DNA from: Mycobacterium sp. URHB0044
Lineage (GTDB): Bacteria; Actinomycetota; Actinomycetes; Mycobacteriales; Mycobacteriaceae
NCBI RefSeq assembly: GCF_000620625.1
Contig: NZ_JIAW01000001.1
Location: forward strand, 124,001 to 188,000
Length of the DNA: 64,000 bases
Reading direction: 5' to 3'
Shown here: one piece after another, positions 42,974-52,413 of the stretch
Layout: each line of letters starts with the position of its first letter
Position numbering within the stretch: position 1 is the stretch's first letter
Notes under the pieces: generated by a model
Told to the model about the DNA's origin: nothing
Seen by the model: the letters and a program-made list of their open reading frames with translations, nothing else
The model's database searches: none
Made by a program: the position numbers and the translations under genes

Positions 42974-44836
42974 ATGAGCGAGACCGAACCGCCGCCACCC
43001 CCACGGCTGATCTGGCGCAGCCTGTCCATGCTCCGCGCGGTGCGGGGTCTCATCGGGGTCTCGCTGCTGCTCGGTGTCGTCGCGTCGGCGTTGCCGTACG
43101 TCTCGGCTGCTGCGTTCGGGCCGATGATGCAGGTCGTCGCCGACGCGGGCAGAAGCGGAAATCTCAGCGGCGTCTGGGATTTGCACGGACCGCTGGTCGC
43201 CCGCGACGACGGTCTGCTGCGCGCACTGGCGGGTCCGGTGTCCTTCGGGGTGCTTCTGATGACCTGGGCCGGTGCACTTCTGCTGACTCAGCTGATGTAC
43301 TTCGTCAACGGATGGGTCAGTGCGAAGGTCGACCGGCTCCTCGTGGTGGACATCCGGCAACGCGTCCACGACCACATGCAGTCGCTGTCGCTGGACTTCT
43401 TCGCCGGGTCGCGCACGGGGGAGCTCATTCAACGTGTGACCGCCGAATCCGCTGGCGTACAACGACTTTTGACCGACTGTCTGCTGCCCCCACTCATCGA
43501 CGCTGTCGTGCTGACCGTGGCCGTCGCCTACCTGTTGATGATCTCCTGGCAGATGACGGTCGCCGCCTTGGTCCTCACGCCGCTGGCCTTGATCACGCTG
43601 AGATTCGCGGGCGGCCACGTCCAGGCGGCGGTGCGGCGGGTGATGAACGCCGACCGTGCGATGGCCGCCGAGCTCGAGCAGACGGTGAACGGGATCGCCG
43701 AAATTCAGCTGCTCAACGCACAGCCGTTGCGCAGCAGTCGATTTCGAGAGGTTTCAGAGAACGCCGCGAAGAGTGACGCGACGTCCGTGGTGTGGATGCA
43801 GGCGACCGCCAACGGATCCCAGGTGTTCGTCGCGCTCAGCACCGTCGTCGTGCTGCTGGTGGGCATCGGGTTCAGCTCGGCCTTCGGCCTGACGTTCGCC
43901 GGTCTCCTGGTGTTCGCGGGCATGGTGCCGACGATGTTCGGCGCGGCGCAGCGGGTGATGGGCGCCTACACCACGTATCACTCGGTGGCGCCGAACGCCG
44001 CATCGACCTACGAGTTGCTCGACACCCGACCGTCGGTCCGCGAGCCTGCGGACGCCGTCGCGCTCGGCGACGTACACGGCAACCTCGTCTTCGAAGACGT
44101 GACGTTCGGTTACACGCAGGAGCAGCCCGTTCTCGACGGGTTGACGTTCTCGATCGTCGAAGGCGAGACGGTGGCCTTGGTCGGCGGCATCGGGTCGGGC
44201 AAGTCGACGGTGTTCAACCTCGTGCTGCGGTTCCTCGACCCGCAGCGGGGCCGGATCCTGCTCGACGGCCACGACGTCACCGCGGTCACCATCGCCTCGC
44301 TGCGCGACCAGGTGTCGAAGCTCGCCCAGTTCCCGTTCTTCACCAAGGACACCATCCGGGAGAACGTCCGGTTGGCGCGGCCCGACGCCAGCGACGCGGA
44401 CGTCGAGGAGGCGTGCGAGTGGGCGCACATCCACACCGTCATCACCGATCCGGTGAGGATGCACGACGGATACGACACCGTGGTGGACGTCCAGGTGCCC
44501 TCCGGCGGGCAGAAGCGCCTCATCGCGCTCGCACGCTGCCTGCTGCGCAGACCCGAGGTCTTGCTGCTCGACGAGCCGACCGAAAACCTCGACGCCGACC
44601 AGCGCGCCAGGCTGACGGGCGTGATCCGCGGTTATGCCAGGGATCGCACGTGCATGGTCATCAGCCATGACATGGATTTCATTGCGGCGGTTGCGGATCG
44701 GATACTCGTCCTCGAGCACGGCCGCATCGCCCAGTCGGGTAGCCATCGCGAGCTGCTCGCCGAAGGTGGCCTCTACAAGAGGCTGTACGAGGCGCAGAAC
44801 GTCGACCCCGATCTGGTCTACCCGGGAACGTCGTGA
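42974..44836 (+). CDS. ABC exporter, fused transmembrane and ATPase domains
   Basis: A 620-residue half-transporter of the multidrug/lipid exporter type that works as a dimer. Six spans lie in residues ~15-310. The nucleotide-binding domain follows: VFEDVTFGYTQEQPVLDG (A-loop Tyr), Walker A VGGIGSGKST, Q-loop KLAQFPFF, signature VPSGGQKRLIAL in place of the usual LSGGQ, Walker B VLLLDEPTENLD and the H-loop ISHDMD. The ATG at 42974 is chosen over a GTG 3 bp earlier. The gene is absent at this place in M. tuberculosis and lies between two copies of a 46-bp repeat. The substrate is unknown. Confidence 0.88.
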   Translation: MSETEPPPPPRLIWRSLSMLRAVRGLIGVSLLLGVVASALPYVSAAAFGPMMQVVADAGRSGNLSGVWDLHGPLVARDDGLLRALAGPVSFGVLLMTWAGALLLTQLMYFVNGWVSAKVDRLLVVDIRQRVHDHMQSLSLDFFAGSRTGELIQRVTAESAGVQRLLTDCLLPPLIDAVVLTVAVAYLLMISWQMTVAALVLTPLALITLRFAGGHVQAAVRRVMNADRAMAAELEQTVNGIAEIQLLNAQPLRSSRFREVSENAAKSDATSVVWMQATANGSQVFVALSTVVVLLVGIGFSSAFGLTFAGLLVFAGMVPTMFGAAQRVMGAYTTYHSVAPNAASTYELLDTRPSVREPADAVALGDVHGNLVFEDVTFGYTQEQPVLDGLTFSIVEGETVALVGGIGSGKSTVFNLVLRFLDPQRGRILLDGHDVTAVTIASLRDQVSKLAQFPFFTKDTIRENVRLARPDASDADVEEACEWAHIHTVITDPVRMHDGYDTVVDVQVPSGGQKRLIALARCLLRRPEVLLLDEPTENLDADQRARLTGVIRGYARDRTCMVISHDMDFIAAVADRILVLEHGRIAQSGSHRELLAEGGLYKRLYEAQNVDPDLVYPGTS

Positions 44837-44858
44837 CGATCACCCCACCGCCGCGACT

Positions 44859-44904
44859 GTGCGGATTCGTACGCGAAACCGGCGTGTCGCGTACGACACC
44901 GCAC
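44859..44904. repeat. 46-bp palindromic repeat, copy 3
   Basis: Begins GTGCGGATTCGTACG and ends CGTACGACACCGCAC; starts 22 bp after the ABC transporter stop. Arms differ at three positions of 15. It may also act as a transcription stop for the ABC gene. Confidence 0.85.
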
Positions 44905-45136
44905 ACTCGACGAGACAACTCGGCGAGACGAAGGGGGTGGCGGCGAGGGCGGGGGTTCGTCGGTAGTAGGCCACCACGGTCCTATGCGCGTTTTCCACCC
45001 CACGGCTGCGATCTCCGAGGACTGCCCGTCGATCACTACCCTGGCGTGGAAATCGGCCATAGCACCGCAAACGGCACCCCTCCCGACGCCTGATCGGGAC
45101 GCGCCAACCGACGCCAGAAGCACCCCGTTCGCCGAG
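44905..45136. other. Non-coding stretch between ABC transporter and htdX stops
   Basis: Together with repeat copy 3 this gives a 300-bp convergent gap. No reading frame here has a ribosome site or a recognisable product. A short minus-strand frame containing ADFHARVVIDGQ could be a decayed fragment, but support is too weak to call. Confidence 0.5.
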
Positions 45137-46006
45137 CTACAGCGCGGTGACCGTCCCCGTCAGGTGCGGGTAGCCCTTCGACAGGTTGCGCAGCGCCAAC
45201 TCCCAACCGTCGGCGGTCCGCTCGACGTAGAGACCTGCCCGCGCCGGCAGCACCACCGGCTTGCCGAACCGCACCGAGTACTTCACCGCATCGGGCAACT
45301 GACCCTCGATGTTGGCCAGAACGGCTGCGGCAGTGAACATTCCGTGCGCGATCACGCGCGGGAAGCCGAACAGCTTGGCGCCGATCGAATTGGTGTGGAT
45401 CGGATTGTGATCCCCTCCGACCGAGGCGTAGTGCCGGATCTGGCCCGGCGTGATGCGCAGCACCGCGTTCGGCGGCGGCAGCTTCGCCTGCTTCTTCTGC
45501 TCCGGTTTGGGCTCGTCGGACAGGCTGGTCTTCTGCTGATGCAGGAACGTCGTCACCTGGTGCCACGCCGTGTCGTTGCCGACCTTGACGTCGGTGACCA
45601 GGTCGACCAGCAAGCCGCGCCGGTGCTCACGCAGATTCTCGGCATGCACCGCGACCCCGACGACGTCGCTGACCGCGATCGGGCGGTACTGCGTGATGTG
45701 ATTCTCCACGTGCACCGAACCCATTGCGGCGAACGGGAAGTCGAACCCGGCGACCAGTGACATCATGGTCGGGAACGTCAGCGCGAACGGATACGTCAGC
45801 GGTACCGCGTCGCCGAACCGCAACCCGGTGACCGCGGCGTAGGCGGCGACGTTGGCCGGGTCGATGGCCAGCTCCTCGACGGTCACCGTGCGGTTGGGCA
45901 GACCGTCGCCACGCGGAATGAACGGCAGGGCCCCGGCTGCCGCCCGCACCAGGTTCAGCAGTCCGTTCGGTTGTCCCTCGCCGCCCTTCGCCACGGTGCT
46001 CACCAT
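45137..46006 (-). CDS. htdX: (R)-3-hydroxyacyl-CoA/ACP dehydratase HtdX
   Basis: A 289-residue double-hotdog MaoC-type dehydratase, which interconverts 3-hydroxyacyl- and trans-2-enoyl-thioesters. The C-terminal hotdog has the hydratase-2 motif YASVGGDHNPIHTN (catalytic Asp and His) and the helix HGMFTAAAVLA. ATG at 46006, 4 bp after the fabG4 stop, so the pair forms an operon. In M. tuberculosis this is Rv0241c. With FabG4 and FadA2 it supplies dehydration, keto-reduction and thiolysis steps. Confidence 0.93.
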   Translation of the reverse strand: MVSTVAKGGEGQPNGLLNLVRAAAGALPFIPRGDGLPNRTVTVEELAIDPANVAAYAAVTGLRFGDAVPLTYPFALTFPTMMSLVAGFDFPFAAMGSVHVENHITQYRPIAVSDVVGVAVHAENLREHRRGLLVDLVTDVKVGNDTAWHQVTTFLHQQKTSLSDEPKPEQKKQAKLPPPNAVLRITPGQIRHYASVGGDHNPIHTNSIGAKLFGFPRVIAHGMFTAAAVLANIEGQLPDAVKYSVRFGKPVVLPARAGLYVERTADGWELALRNLSKGYPHLTGTVTAL

Positions 46007-46010
46007 ATGC

Positions 46011-47363
46011 CTAGGCTCCCAGCAGGGCCTGGCCGCAGACCCGGATCGTGTTGCCGGTCACCGCATTGGACGCGGGGCTGGCGAAGTAGGCGATGGCCTC
46101 GGCGACGTCGACGGGCTGACCGCCCTGGAACAGCGAGTTGAGCCGCCGGCCCGCCTCGCGCGTGCCAAGCGGGATGGCTTCGGTCATCTTGGTCTCGATG
46201 AAGCCGGGTGCGACGGCGTTGATGGTGACGCCCTTCTCGGCGAACACCGGCGCGAGTGCCTGCGTCATGCCGATCATGCCCGCCTTGGTGGTGGCGTAGT
46301 TGGTCTGGCCGCGGTTGCCCGCGATGCCCGCCATCGACGACAAGCCGACGACGCGGCCGCCGTCGCCGAGGATGCCCTTCTCCACCAGTCCCTGCGCCAG
46401 GCGTTGCGGCGCAAGCAGATTCACGGCGACGACCGAATTCCAGCGTGCGTCGTCCATGTTGGCCAGCAGCTTGTCGCGGGTGATGCCCGCGTTGTTGACC
46501 AGAATGTCGGCCTTGCCGCCGTAGTGCTCGGTGAGGTGCTCGACGATGCGATCGACCGCATCGTCGGCGGTGACGTCGAGGGTCAGCGCGGTGCCACCGA
46601 CCTTGGTCGCGGTCTCGGCGAGCGCCTCGGCGGCCTGCTCGACGTCGATGAGCACGACCCGTGCGCCGTCGCGGGCGAACACCTTGGCGATCTCGGCGCC
46701 GATGCCGCGGGCCGCGCCGGTCACCAGCGCGACCTTGCCGTCCAGTGGCTTGTCCCAGTCCGCGGGCGGCACCGAATCGGCGGCGCCGACGTAGAACACC
46801 TGCGCGTCGACGTACGCCGACTTGGCCGACAGCAGGAACCGCACGGTGGACTCCAGACCGGTCGCGGCGGGCTTCGCGTCGGGGGACAGGTACACCAGCC
46901 CGATGGTGGAGCCACGCTGCAACTCCTTGCCGAGCGAGCGGGTGAAGCCCTCGAGCGCGCGCTGGGCGATTCGCTCGTCGACGCTGCCCGCCTCGTCCGG
47001 CGTGGTGCCGACGACGACGATCCGCGCGCAGGCCGTAAGGTTGCGCAGCAGCGGGGTGAAGAAGTCGTGCAGCGCCTTGAGTCCCTCGGGGGTGGTGATG
47101 CCGGTGGCGTCGAAGAGCAGCCCGCCGAACGAGTCGGCCCACCGGCCGCCGATGTTGTCGCCGACCAGGTCGTAGTCCTCGGCCAGCGCGGCGCGCAACG
47201 GTTCGGCGACGCGCCCATCGCCACCGATCAACAGGGACCCGGCCAGCGGCGGTTCGCCCGCCCGGTAGCGGCGCAACTCTTGCGGCTGGGGAACGCCGAG
47301 TTGCTTGGCCAGGAAGGATCCGGGGCCGGAGTTGAGGACTTGCGAGAGCAGGTCGGTAGCCAC
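46011..47363 (-). CDS. fabG4: NADH-dependent 3-ketoacyl reductase FabG4
   Basis: A 450-residue high-molecular-weight FabG. The N-terminal ~200 residues are a flavodoxin-like Rossmann domain lacking catalytic residues. The C-terminal SDR domain has [14 protein letters not shown] (cofactor loop), NNAGITRD, and the catalytic LSSMAG...NYATTKAG (Ser, Tyr, Lys). It reduces 3-ketoacyl-CoA, working with HtdX. GTG at 47363. The promoter region is shared with divergent fadA2 and holds the TTAC-N6-GTAA palindrome at 47425-47438. Corresponds to Rv0242c. Confidence 0.94.
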   Translation of the reverse strand: MATDLLSQVLNSGPGSFLAKQLGVPQPQELRRYRAGEPPLAGSLLIGGDGRVAEPLRAALAEDYDLVGDNIGGRWADSFGGLLFDATGITTPEGLKALHDFFTPLLRNLTACARIVVVGTTPDEAGSVDERIAQRALEGFTRSLGKELQRGSTIGLVYLSPDAKPAATGLESTVRFLLSAKSAYVDAQVFYVGAADSVPPADWDKPLDGKVALVTGAARGIGAEIAKVFARDGARVVLIDVEQAAEALAETATKVGGTALTLDVTADDAVDRIVEHLTEHYGGKADILVNNAGITRDKLLANMDDARWNSVVAVNLLAPQRLAQGLVEKGILGDGGRVVGLSSMAGIAGNRGQTNYATTKAGMIGMTQALAPVFAEKGVTINAVAPGFIETKMTEAIPLGTREAGRRLNSLFQGGQPVDVAEAIAYFASPASNAVTGNTIRVCGQALLGA

Positions 47364-47424
47364 TGCACTGCCTTTCGAAAAACGGGTAAACGGGCTGTGG
47401 ACATTGTCGTATTGCCTACCGAAC

Positions 47425-47438
47425 TTACTCCAGAGTAA
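47425..47438. promoter_or_regulatory. Palindrome TTAC-TCCAGA-GTAA in fabG4/fadA2 control region
   Basis: Core CTTACTC-CA-GAGTAAG is a perfect inverted repeat, and flanking ACCG...CGGT extends the symmetry with a 2-bp mismatch. It lies about 64 bp before fadA2 and 62 bp before fabG4, upstream of a good TAGTAT -10 box (47449-47454) for fadA2. The same TTAC-N6-GTAA frame recurs in the fadE5 promoter at 55835-55848. Confidence 0.6.
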
Positions 47439-47501
47439 GAACGGTGGGTAGTATGACTCTCATTACCCCTGACGTCCCCCTGCCATGCATGGAGGTATGA
47501 A

Positions 47502-48803
47502 GTGGCCGACAACAAGACTGCCCGCCGGGTCGCCATCCTCGGCGGCAACCGGATTCCGTTCGCACGGTCGGACGGCGCCTACGCGCACGCGTCCAACCAG
47601 GACATGTTCACCGCCGCTCTGGGCGGGCTGATCGACCGGTTCCACCTCGACGGCGAGCGGCTCGGTGCGGTGGTCGGTGGCGCGGTGCTCAAGCACAGCC
47701 GCGACTTCAACCTCATGCGCGAGTGCGTGCTCGGCAGCGCGCTGTCGCCGTACACGCCGGCCTACGACCTGCAGCAGGCCTGCGGGACGGGTCTGCAGGC
47801 GACCATCGCGGTGGCCAACGGCATCGCCCTCGGCCAGTACGACTCGGGTGCCGCTGGTGGCGTGGACACCACGTCCGACGCACCGATCGCGTTCGGCGAC
47901 GACCTGCGCAAAGTGCTCCTGGGTCTGCGGCGCGCCAAGTCGAACGTCGACCGGCTCAAGCTCGTCGGCAAGCTGCCCGCGGCGCTCGGCGTCGAAATCC
48001 CCACCAACGGCGAGCCCCGCACCGGGCTGTCGATGGGGGAGCACGCCGCCATCACGGCCAAGCAGATGCGCGTCAAGCGCGTCGACCAGGACGAGCTGGC
48101 GGCCGCGAGCCACCGCAACATGGCCGCCGCCTACGACCGCGGGTTCTTCGACGACCTCGTCACCCCGTTCCTCGGGGTCTACCGCGACAACAACCTGCGC
48201 GCCGACTCGTCGGCCGAGAAGCTGGCCAAGCTCAAGCCCGTGTTCGGTGTCAAGAACGGCGACGCCACGATGACGGCGGGCAATTCGACGCCGCTGACCG
48301 ATGGCGCCTCGATCGTCCTGCTGTCCAGCGACGAGTGGGCAGCCGACCACTCGCTGCCCGTGCTGGCGTACTTCGTCGACGGCGAGACCGCCGCGGTGGA
48401 CTATGTCAACGGCAACGACGGACTGCTGATGGCGCCCACCTACGCGGTGCCGCGCCTGCTCGCCCGCAACGGCCTGACGCTGCAGGACTTCGACTACTAC
48501 GAGATCCACGAGGCGTTCGCGTCGGTGGTGCTGGCGACGCTGGCCGCCTGGGAGTCCGAGGAGTACTGCAAGGAGCGGCTCGGCCTGGACAGCGCCCTCG
48601 GATCCATCGACAGGTCCAAGCTCAACGTCAACGGTTCGTCGTTGGCGGCCGGCCACCCGTTCGCCGCGACCGGCGGCCGGATCGTGGCGCAGCTGGCCAA
48701 GCAGCTCGCGGAGAAGAAGCAGCAGACCGGCCAGCCGGTGCGCGGCCTGATCTCCATCTGCGCCGCAGGTGGACAGGGTGTCACGGCGATTCTGGAGGCC
48801 TAG
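47502..48803 (+). CDS. fadA2: Acetyl-CoA acetyltransferase / thiolase FadA2
   Basis: A 433-residue thiolase that cleaves 3-ketoacyl-CoA to acetyl-CoA and a shortened acyl-CoA, or runs in reverse. Nucleophile Cys in LQQACGTGLQATIAV, the His motif in YYEIHEAFASV, NVNGSSLAAGHPFAATG, and the second Cys in SICAAGGQGVTAI. GGAGG lies 7 bp before the GTG at 47502. Divergent from fabG4. Corresponds to Rv0243. Followed by a strong hairpin at 48864-48903. Confidence 0.94.
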   Translation: MADNKTARRVAILGGNRIPFARSDGAYAHASNQDMFTAALGGLIDRFHLDGERLGAVVGGAVLKHSRDFNLMRECVLGSALSPYTPAYDLQQACGTGLQATIAVANGIALGQYDSGAAGGVDTTSDAPIAFGDDLRKVLLGLRRAKSNVDRLKLVGKLPAALGVEIPTNGEPRTGLSMGEHAAITAKQMRVKRVDQDELAAASHRNMAAAYDRGFFDDLVTPFLGVYRDNNLRADSSAEKLAKLKPVFGVKNGDATMTAGNSTPLTDGASIVLLSSDEWAADHSLPVLAYFVDGETAAVDYVNGNDGLLMAPTYAVPRLLARNGLTLQDFDYYEIHEAFASVVLATLAAWESEEYCKERLGLDSALGSIDRSKLNVNGSSLAAGHPFAATGGRIVAQLAKQLAEKKQQTGQPVRGLISICAAGGQGVTAILEA

Positions 48804-48863
48804 AAAAATTTCTCGGCGACGGGTGTAACGCCCCGGCGGGGGCCGTCGATAGAACCTGTAGCT

Positions 48864-48903
48864 CCGTGTTGCCGTCTGACCCCCCGACCCGACGGCAACA
48901 CGG
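48864..48903. terminator. 13-bp perfect hairpin between convergent genes
   Basis: CCGTGTTGCCGTC pairs perfectly with GACGGCAACACGG around a 14-nt C-rich loop. It sits between the fadA2 stop and the transporter stop, with no U-run on the fadA2 side, as is common for mycobacterial terminators. Likely works in both directions. Confidence 0.75.
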
Positions 48904-48921
48904 GGCACTAACTTTTGAGCG

Positions 48922-50043
48922 CTAGCCCGCGGCGGGTTGATCCTTCTTCGCCGTGATCGGAGCCGACGTCGCGGGCGGCTGGAACAGGCTGCCTGCCAGG
49001 CTTCCCCTCGCGGTGCGAACCGCGACCAGCCCCCATGTGCCCAGCAGCCCCGCGTAGGCGATGACGGCCGCGACCCGGAATGCCGGCAGGCCCGTATGGA
49101 TGGCCAGCTGCGTTGTCCCGGTGACGAACGTGCCGACCGGAAACGTCAGGCTCCACCACGTCAGCGCGAACGGCATGCCCCGCCGCATCGTGCGGACCGT
49201 CAACGCAGTGGCCAGCGAGATCCACAACACGCTGAACCCCCACACCGGGATGCCGAACAGGATCGCGAAGATCCCCATGCCTGCCGCCAGATCCGGTGGC
49301 ACCGCCAGCGCGGCCTGCGTCCCGAGCAGCCCGGCGGCGGTCATGCCCTGACCGAGTGGGCCGAGCACGATCCACAGGGTCGGCACCCTTGCCGTGCCGG
49401 AGGTGCCGTAGTGCGCCAGCCTGCTCCAGATCATCGAGATGATGATCAGCGCCGCGATCAACGACAACCCGAACATCGCGTAGCAGCCGTAGAGCATCGT
49501 GGTGCGTCCCGTGCCGGGCTGCATGTGCGGGATGAGCAGCGCGCCCGCGGCTGCCGACACCATCGGTGGCACGACCGGCATCAGCCACCCGCCGAACGCG
49601 GCGTCGGGCCCGACGTTCAGCTGGGTGAACATCAGGTACGGAATGGTCATCGCCGTGAACAGGCCGCCTACGGTCCCGGCCGTCCACAGCACCCAATCGA
49701 GGTCCACGGCCAGCCGCATGCCGATGAAGTCCCTGCCGACCAGGATCGCGCCCGTCCCGACCGTGAGCAGTGCCATCGGCGCCGCCCCGTAGAAGTGGGC
49801 CATCTGCGGGTTGTGGGCATAGCTGCGGGCCACCGTCGGATGCCGGAACCACTGCACCGTCACCGCGACGAGGAGGACGACCAGCAGCACCGCCGCGACG
49901 AGCCAGACGATCCTCGAGAACACGTGCAGCCCTGGGACGTGGATCGGTAGGGTCGCTCCGGCCGTCGCGACGATGCCGGTGCCCATCACCGACGCGAACC
50001 AGTTCGGCCCGAAGTTCCCCAGTCGGGCAGCCACGACTGTCAT
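48922..50043 (-). CDS. TDT-family transporter (TehA/Mae1/SLAC1-like)
   Basis: 373 residues with about 10 membrane spans and short loops. The N-terminal FGPNWFASVMGTGIVATAG is the TDT family signature of span 1. Relatives export sulfite or malate, or act as anion channels related to tellurite resistance; the substrate here is unknown. ATG at 50043 (MTVVAARLGN); a longer open frame upstream would run across the divergent LLM gene's start and is rejected. Convergent with fadA2. Absent from the M. tuberculosis fadA2-fadE5 interval. Confidence 0.83.
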   Translation of the reverse strand: MTVVAARLGNFGPNWFASVMGTGIVATAGATLPIHVPGLHVFSRIVWLVAAVLLVVLLVAVTVQWFRHPTVARSYAHNPQMAHFYGAAPMALLTVGTGAILVGRDFIGMRLAVDLDWVLWTAGTVGGLFTAMTIPYLMFTQLNVGPDAAFGGWLMPVVPPMVSAAAGALLIPHMQPGTGRTTMLYGCYAMFGLSLIAALIIISMIWSRLAHYGTSGTARVPTLWIVLGPLGQGMTAAGLLGTQAALAVPPDLAAGMGIFAILFGIPVWGFSVLWISLATALTVRTMRRGMPFALTWWSLTFPVGTFVTGTTQLAIHTGLPAFRVAAVIAYAGLLGTWGLVAVRTARGSLAGSLFQPPATSAPITAKKDQPAAG

Positions 50044-50094
50044 GGTTCGATACTGACGGGGCAGACGTCGTAACCGCATAGGAGCGTGAGGGTC

Positions 50095-51021
50095 ATGCAG
50101 GTCAGTATGTTCGGGCAGCTCAGCGGCGCGGGCAAGGAATCGCCGATCGACGCATGTGTGGCGAATCTCGCGCAGCTGCGCGACGAGGGCTTCGGGCGGT
50201 TGTGGATGAGCCAATTGCCTTACGAGCCAGACCTTCTCACCATTCTCGCCGTGGCCTTCCGCGAAGTCGACACCATCGAGGTGGGCAGCGGCGTCGTCCC
50301 GATCCAGAATCAGCACCCGATGAAGCTGGCGCAGCAGGCACTCGCACTGAGCCTGCTCTCGGGTGGCAGGTTCCTGCTCGGGCTTGGCATGACGCACCAG
50401 GCCGTCACCGAGGGCATGTGGGGCATCCCGTGGGACAAGCCGGTGCGACGGCTCAACGAGTTCCTCGACGGCCTGCTGCCGCTGCTGGCGGGTGAGCCAG
50501 CCGAAGCGCAGGGCGAGACGGTGACGACGCGGGGTGCGTTGATGGTCCCCGGCGCACCGCGGCCGGACGTGTACGTCGCAGCGCTGGGCCCGCAGCTGTT
50601 GAAGATCGCAGGCCGACGCACGGCGGGGACCGTCACCTGGATGACGGGACCGAAGACCTTGGCCGACCACGTCGTTCCGACGTTGCGCCAGGCGGCGGCC
50701 GATGCCGGGCGTGACGAGACGGCGGTGCGGGTGGTGGCGTGCCTACCCGTGAGCGTCACCGACGACGTGGACGGCGCGCGCAAGCAGGCCGCCGAGCAGT
50801 TCAAGATGTACGGAGTGCTGCCGTCGTATCGGGCGATGCTCGATCGCGAGGGGTACGCCGGTCCCGAGGACGCCGCGATCATCGGCGACGAGAACACCGT
50901 GCGGCAGCGCCTCGACGAGCTGCGCGCGGCGGGCGTCGACGAGTACGTGGCGGCCACCTTCGACGCGTCGTCCGAGGGGCGTGCCCGCACTCGCGCGGTG
51001 CTGCGCCAGCTGGACGCGTAG
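50095..51021 (+). CDS. Luciferase-like (LLM-class) F420/flavin oxidoreductase
   Basis: A 308-residue TIM-barrel protein of the luciferase-like monooxygenase class. RLWMSQLPYEPDLLTILAVA, VEVGSGVVPIQNQHPMKLAQQALALSLLSGGRFLLGLGM (seen in parts) and the C-terminal IGDENTVRQRLDELRAAGVDEYVA are family landmarks. In mycobacteria most such enzymes use F420. Substrate unknown. ATG at 50095 with GGAG and GAGGG upstream; a GTG at 50086 is possible. Divergent from the TDT transporter. Confidence 0.85.
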   Translation: MQVSMFGQLSGAGKESPIDACVANLAQLRDEGFGRLWMSQLPYEPDLLTILAVAFREVDTIEVGSGVVPIQNQHPMKLAQQALALSLLSGGRFLLGLGMTHQAVTEGMWGIPWDKPVRRLNEFLDGLLPLLAGEPAEAQGETVTTRGALMVPGAPRPDVYVAALGPQLLKIAGRRTAGTVTWMTGPKTLADHVVPTLRQAAADAGRDETAVRVVACLPVSVTDDVDGARKQAAEQFKMYGVLPSYRAMLDREGYAGPEDAAIIGDENTVRQRLDELRAAGVDEYVAATFDASSEGRARTRAVLRQLDA

Positions 51022-51105
51022 GCCCGTTGCACGGGTGCTGGCCACACCCCGACTGGTCGGGCAGCACCATGGCTCGGCGGCCGATCCGGTTCCACTATGG
51101 TCGCC

Positions 51106-52413
51106 ATGACTAGTGCCATGACCCCGACGATCACCGAAGCCGACACCGCCACCGACGGCCGGACCGACTGGCCGCGGCTGTTGTCGACGCCCATCCGTGC
51201 GCAGGCCTGGCGGGCCTACGGCTACGTCGTTGCGGTGACGCTGCTGGCGGCGGTCGTGATGGCGTACCTGTTCGCCGTCGTACTCGCCACGGGCCTGCTG
51301 ATGGTCACCCTGATCGGCGTCCCGCTGCTGGCGTTGGTGGTGCTCAGTGGCCGCGCCTGGAGCCGGCTGTACCGGTCGTTGGCCCGGCTGGCCGGCACCA
51401 CGATCGAGACGCCGCCGCCGTTCGGGCGTCCCACCGGCTGGTGGCTGACGCTGCGGGCGGCGCTGACCGACGCGGTCGGCTGGCGGGCGCTCGGCTTCCT
51501 TGCACTGCAGGCGTTGGTGATGCTCGTCGTCGGCTACTGGGTGCTCGTTGGCGTGGCGATGGCCGGCGCGTTGGTCATCTCGCCAGTGGCGTGGCTGGTG
51601 ATGGATGAGCCGTTCGTCACCCTCGGCGAGCCGATCGACTCGCTGGGCGCCTACCTCGCGTTGGCGGTCGGTGGCCTGGTGGCGCTGTACCTGCTGGGCT
51701 GGGTCATGATCGGCATCGCCCGCGTCCACACCCGGCTGGCCACCGCGCTGCTCGGTCCCAGCGGCCAGTCGCGCCGGGTGACACAGCTGGAACGCACCAG
51801 AGCCGCCGCCGTCGAGGACTCCGCTGCGACCCTGCGCAGGGTGGAACGCGAGCTGCACGACGGCACTCAGGCGCGCCTGATCACGGTGGCGATGGCACTG
51901 GTGCGCGCGGAGGAGCACCTCACCGACGACACCGAGACCGCCGGGGCGCGCGCGCTGGTGTCGAACGCGTTGGCCAACACCAAGGACGCGCTGGCCGAGC
52001 TGCGTGAGGTGGTGCGTGGAATCCGGCCCCCCGCACTGGATTTGGGCCTGGATGCCGCGGTCCAGACGTTGGCCGCGCGCAACCCGATCCCGGTCGAGGT
52101 GTCGACCGACATCGCGGCGCGCCCGTCGCTGGGCATCGAGACGCTCGCCTACTTCTGCATCGCGGAGCTGCTGGCCAACGTGTCCCGGCACTCCGGCGCC
52201 GCCCAGGCCTCGGTGACCATTCGCTCGGACGCCGAATCGCTGCGGATCGTCGTCGTCGACAACGGCACCGGCGGTGCCGAGCTTGGCGGCGGATCCGGGC
52301 TGACCGGCCTGCGCGATCGCGTCGAGACCGTGGACGGTCAACTGACCGTGGACAGTCCGGCGGGCGGTCCCACGACGGTGACGGTCGTCATGCCGACCGG
52401 GCAGGCGGAGTGA
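51106..52413 (+). CDS. NarL-type sensor histidine kinase
   Basis: About 435 residues with four membrane spans in two pairs (residues ~40-80 and ~135-205), and no large external domain, so it probably senses the membrane or a hydrophobic ligand. The HisKA_3 motif RRVERELHDGTQARLITVAMAL near residue 250 holds the phospho-His; the ATPase end has IAELLANVSRHSGA (N box) and VVVDNGTGGAELGGGSGLTGLRDRV (G boxes). Start uncertain: ATGs at 51097, 51106 and 51118 are all open. Its TGA overlaps the regulator ATG (TGATG). Confidence 0.87.
   Translation: MTSAMTPTITEADTATDGRTDWPRLLSTPIRAQAWRAYGYVVAVTLLAAVVMAYLFAVVLATGLLMVTLIGVPLLALVVLSGRAWSRLYRSLARLAGTTIETPPPFGRPTGWWLTLRAALTDAVGWRALGFLALQALVMLVVGYWVLVGVAMAGALVISPVAWLVMDEPFVTLGEPIDSLGAYLALAVGGLVALYLLGWVMIGIARVHTRLATALLGPSGQSRRVTQLERTRAAAVEDSAATLRRVERELHDGTQARLITVAMALVRAEEHLTDDTETAGARALVSNALANTKDALAELREVVRGIRPPALDLGLDAAVQTLAARNPIPVEVSTDIAARPSLGIETLAYFCIAELLANVSRHSGAAQASVTIRSDAESLRIVVVDNGTGGAELGGGSGLTGLRDRVETVDGQLTVDSPAGGPTTVTVVMPTGQAE

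Noticed and set aside
41186..43618. 810-codon minus-strand frame across RpiR, TetR and ABC genes
   Set aside because: It crosses three motif-complete genes, two candidate operators and a repeat; clearly a shadow.
44905..45136. Possible gene remnant between the ABC transporter and htdX
   Set aside because: No ribosome site, no domain, and frames are short; treated as non-coding.
50044..50670. N-terminal extension of the TDT transporter
   Set aside because: It runs over the divergent LLM oxidoreductase and lacks family sequence; the family signature begins right after the ATG at 50043.
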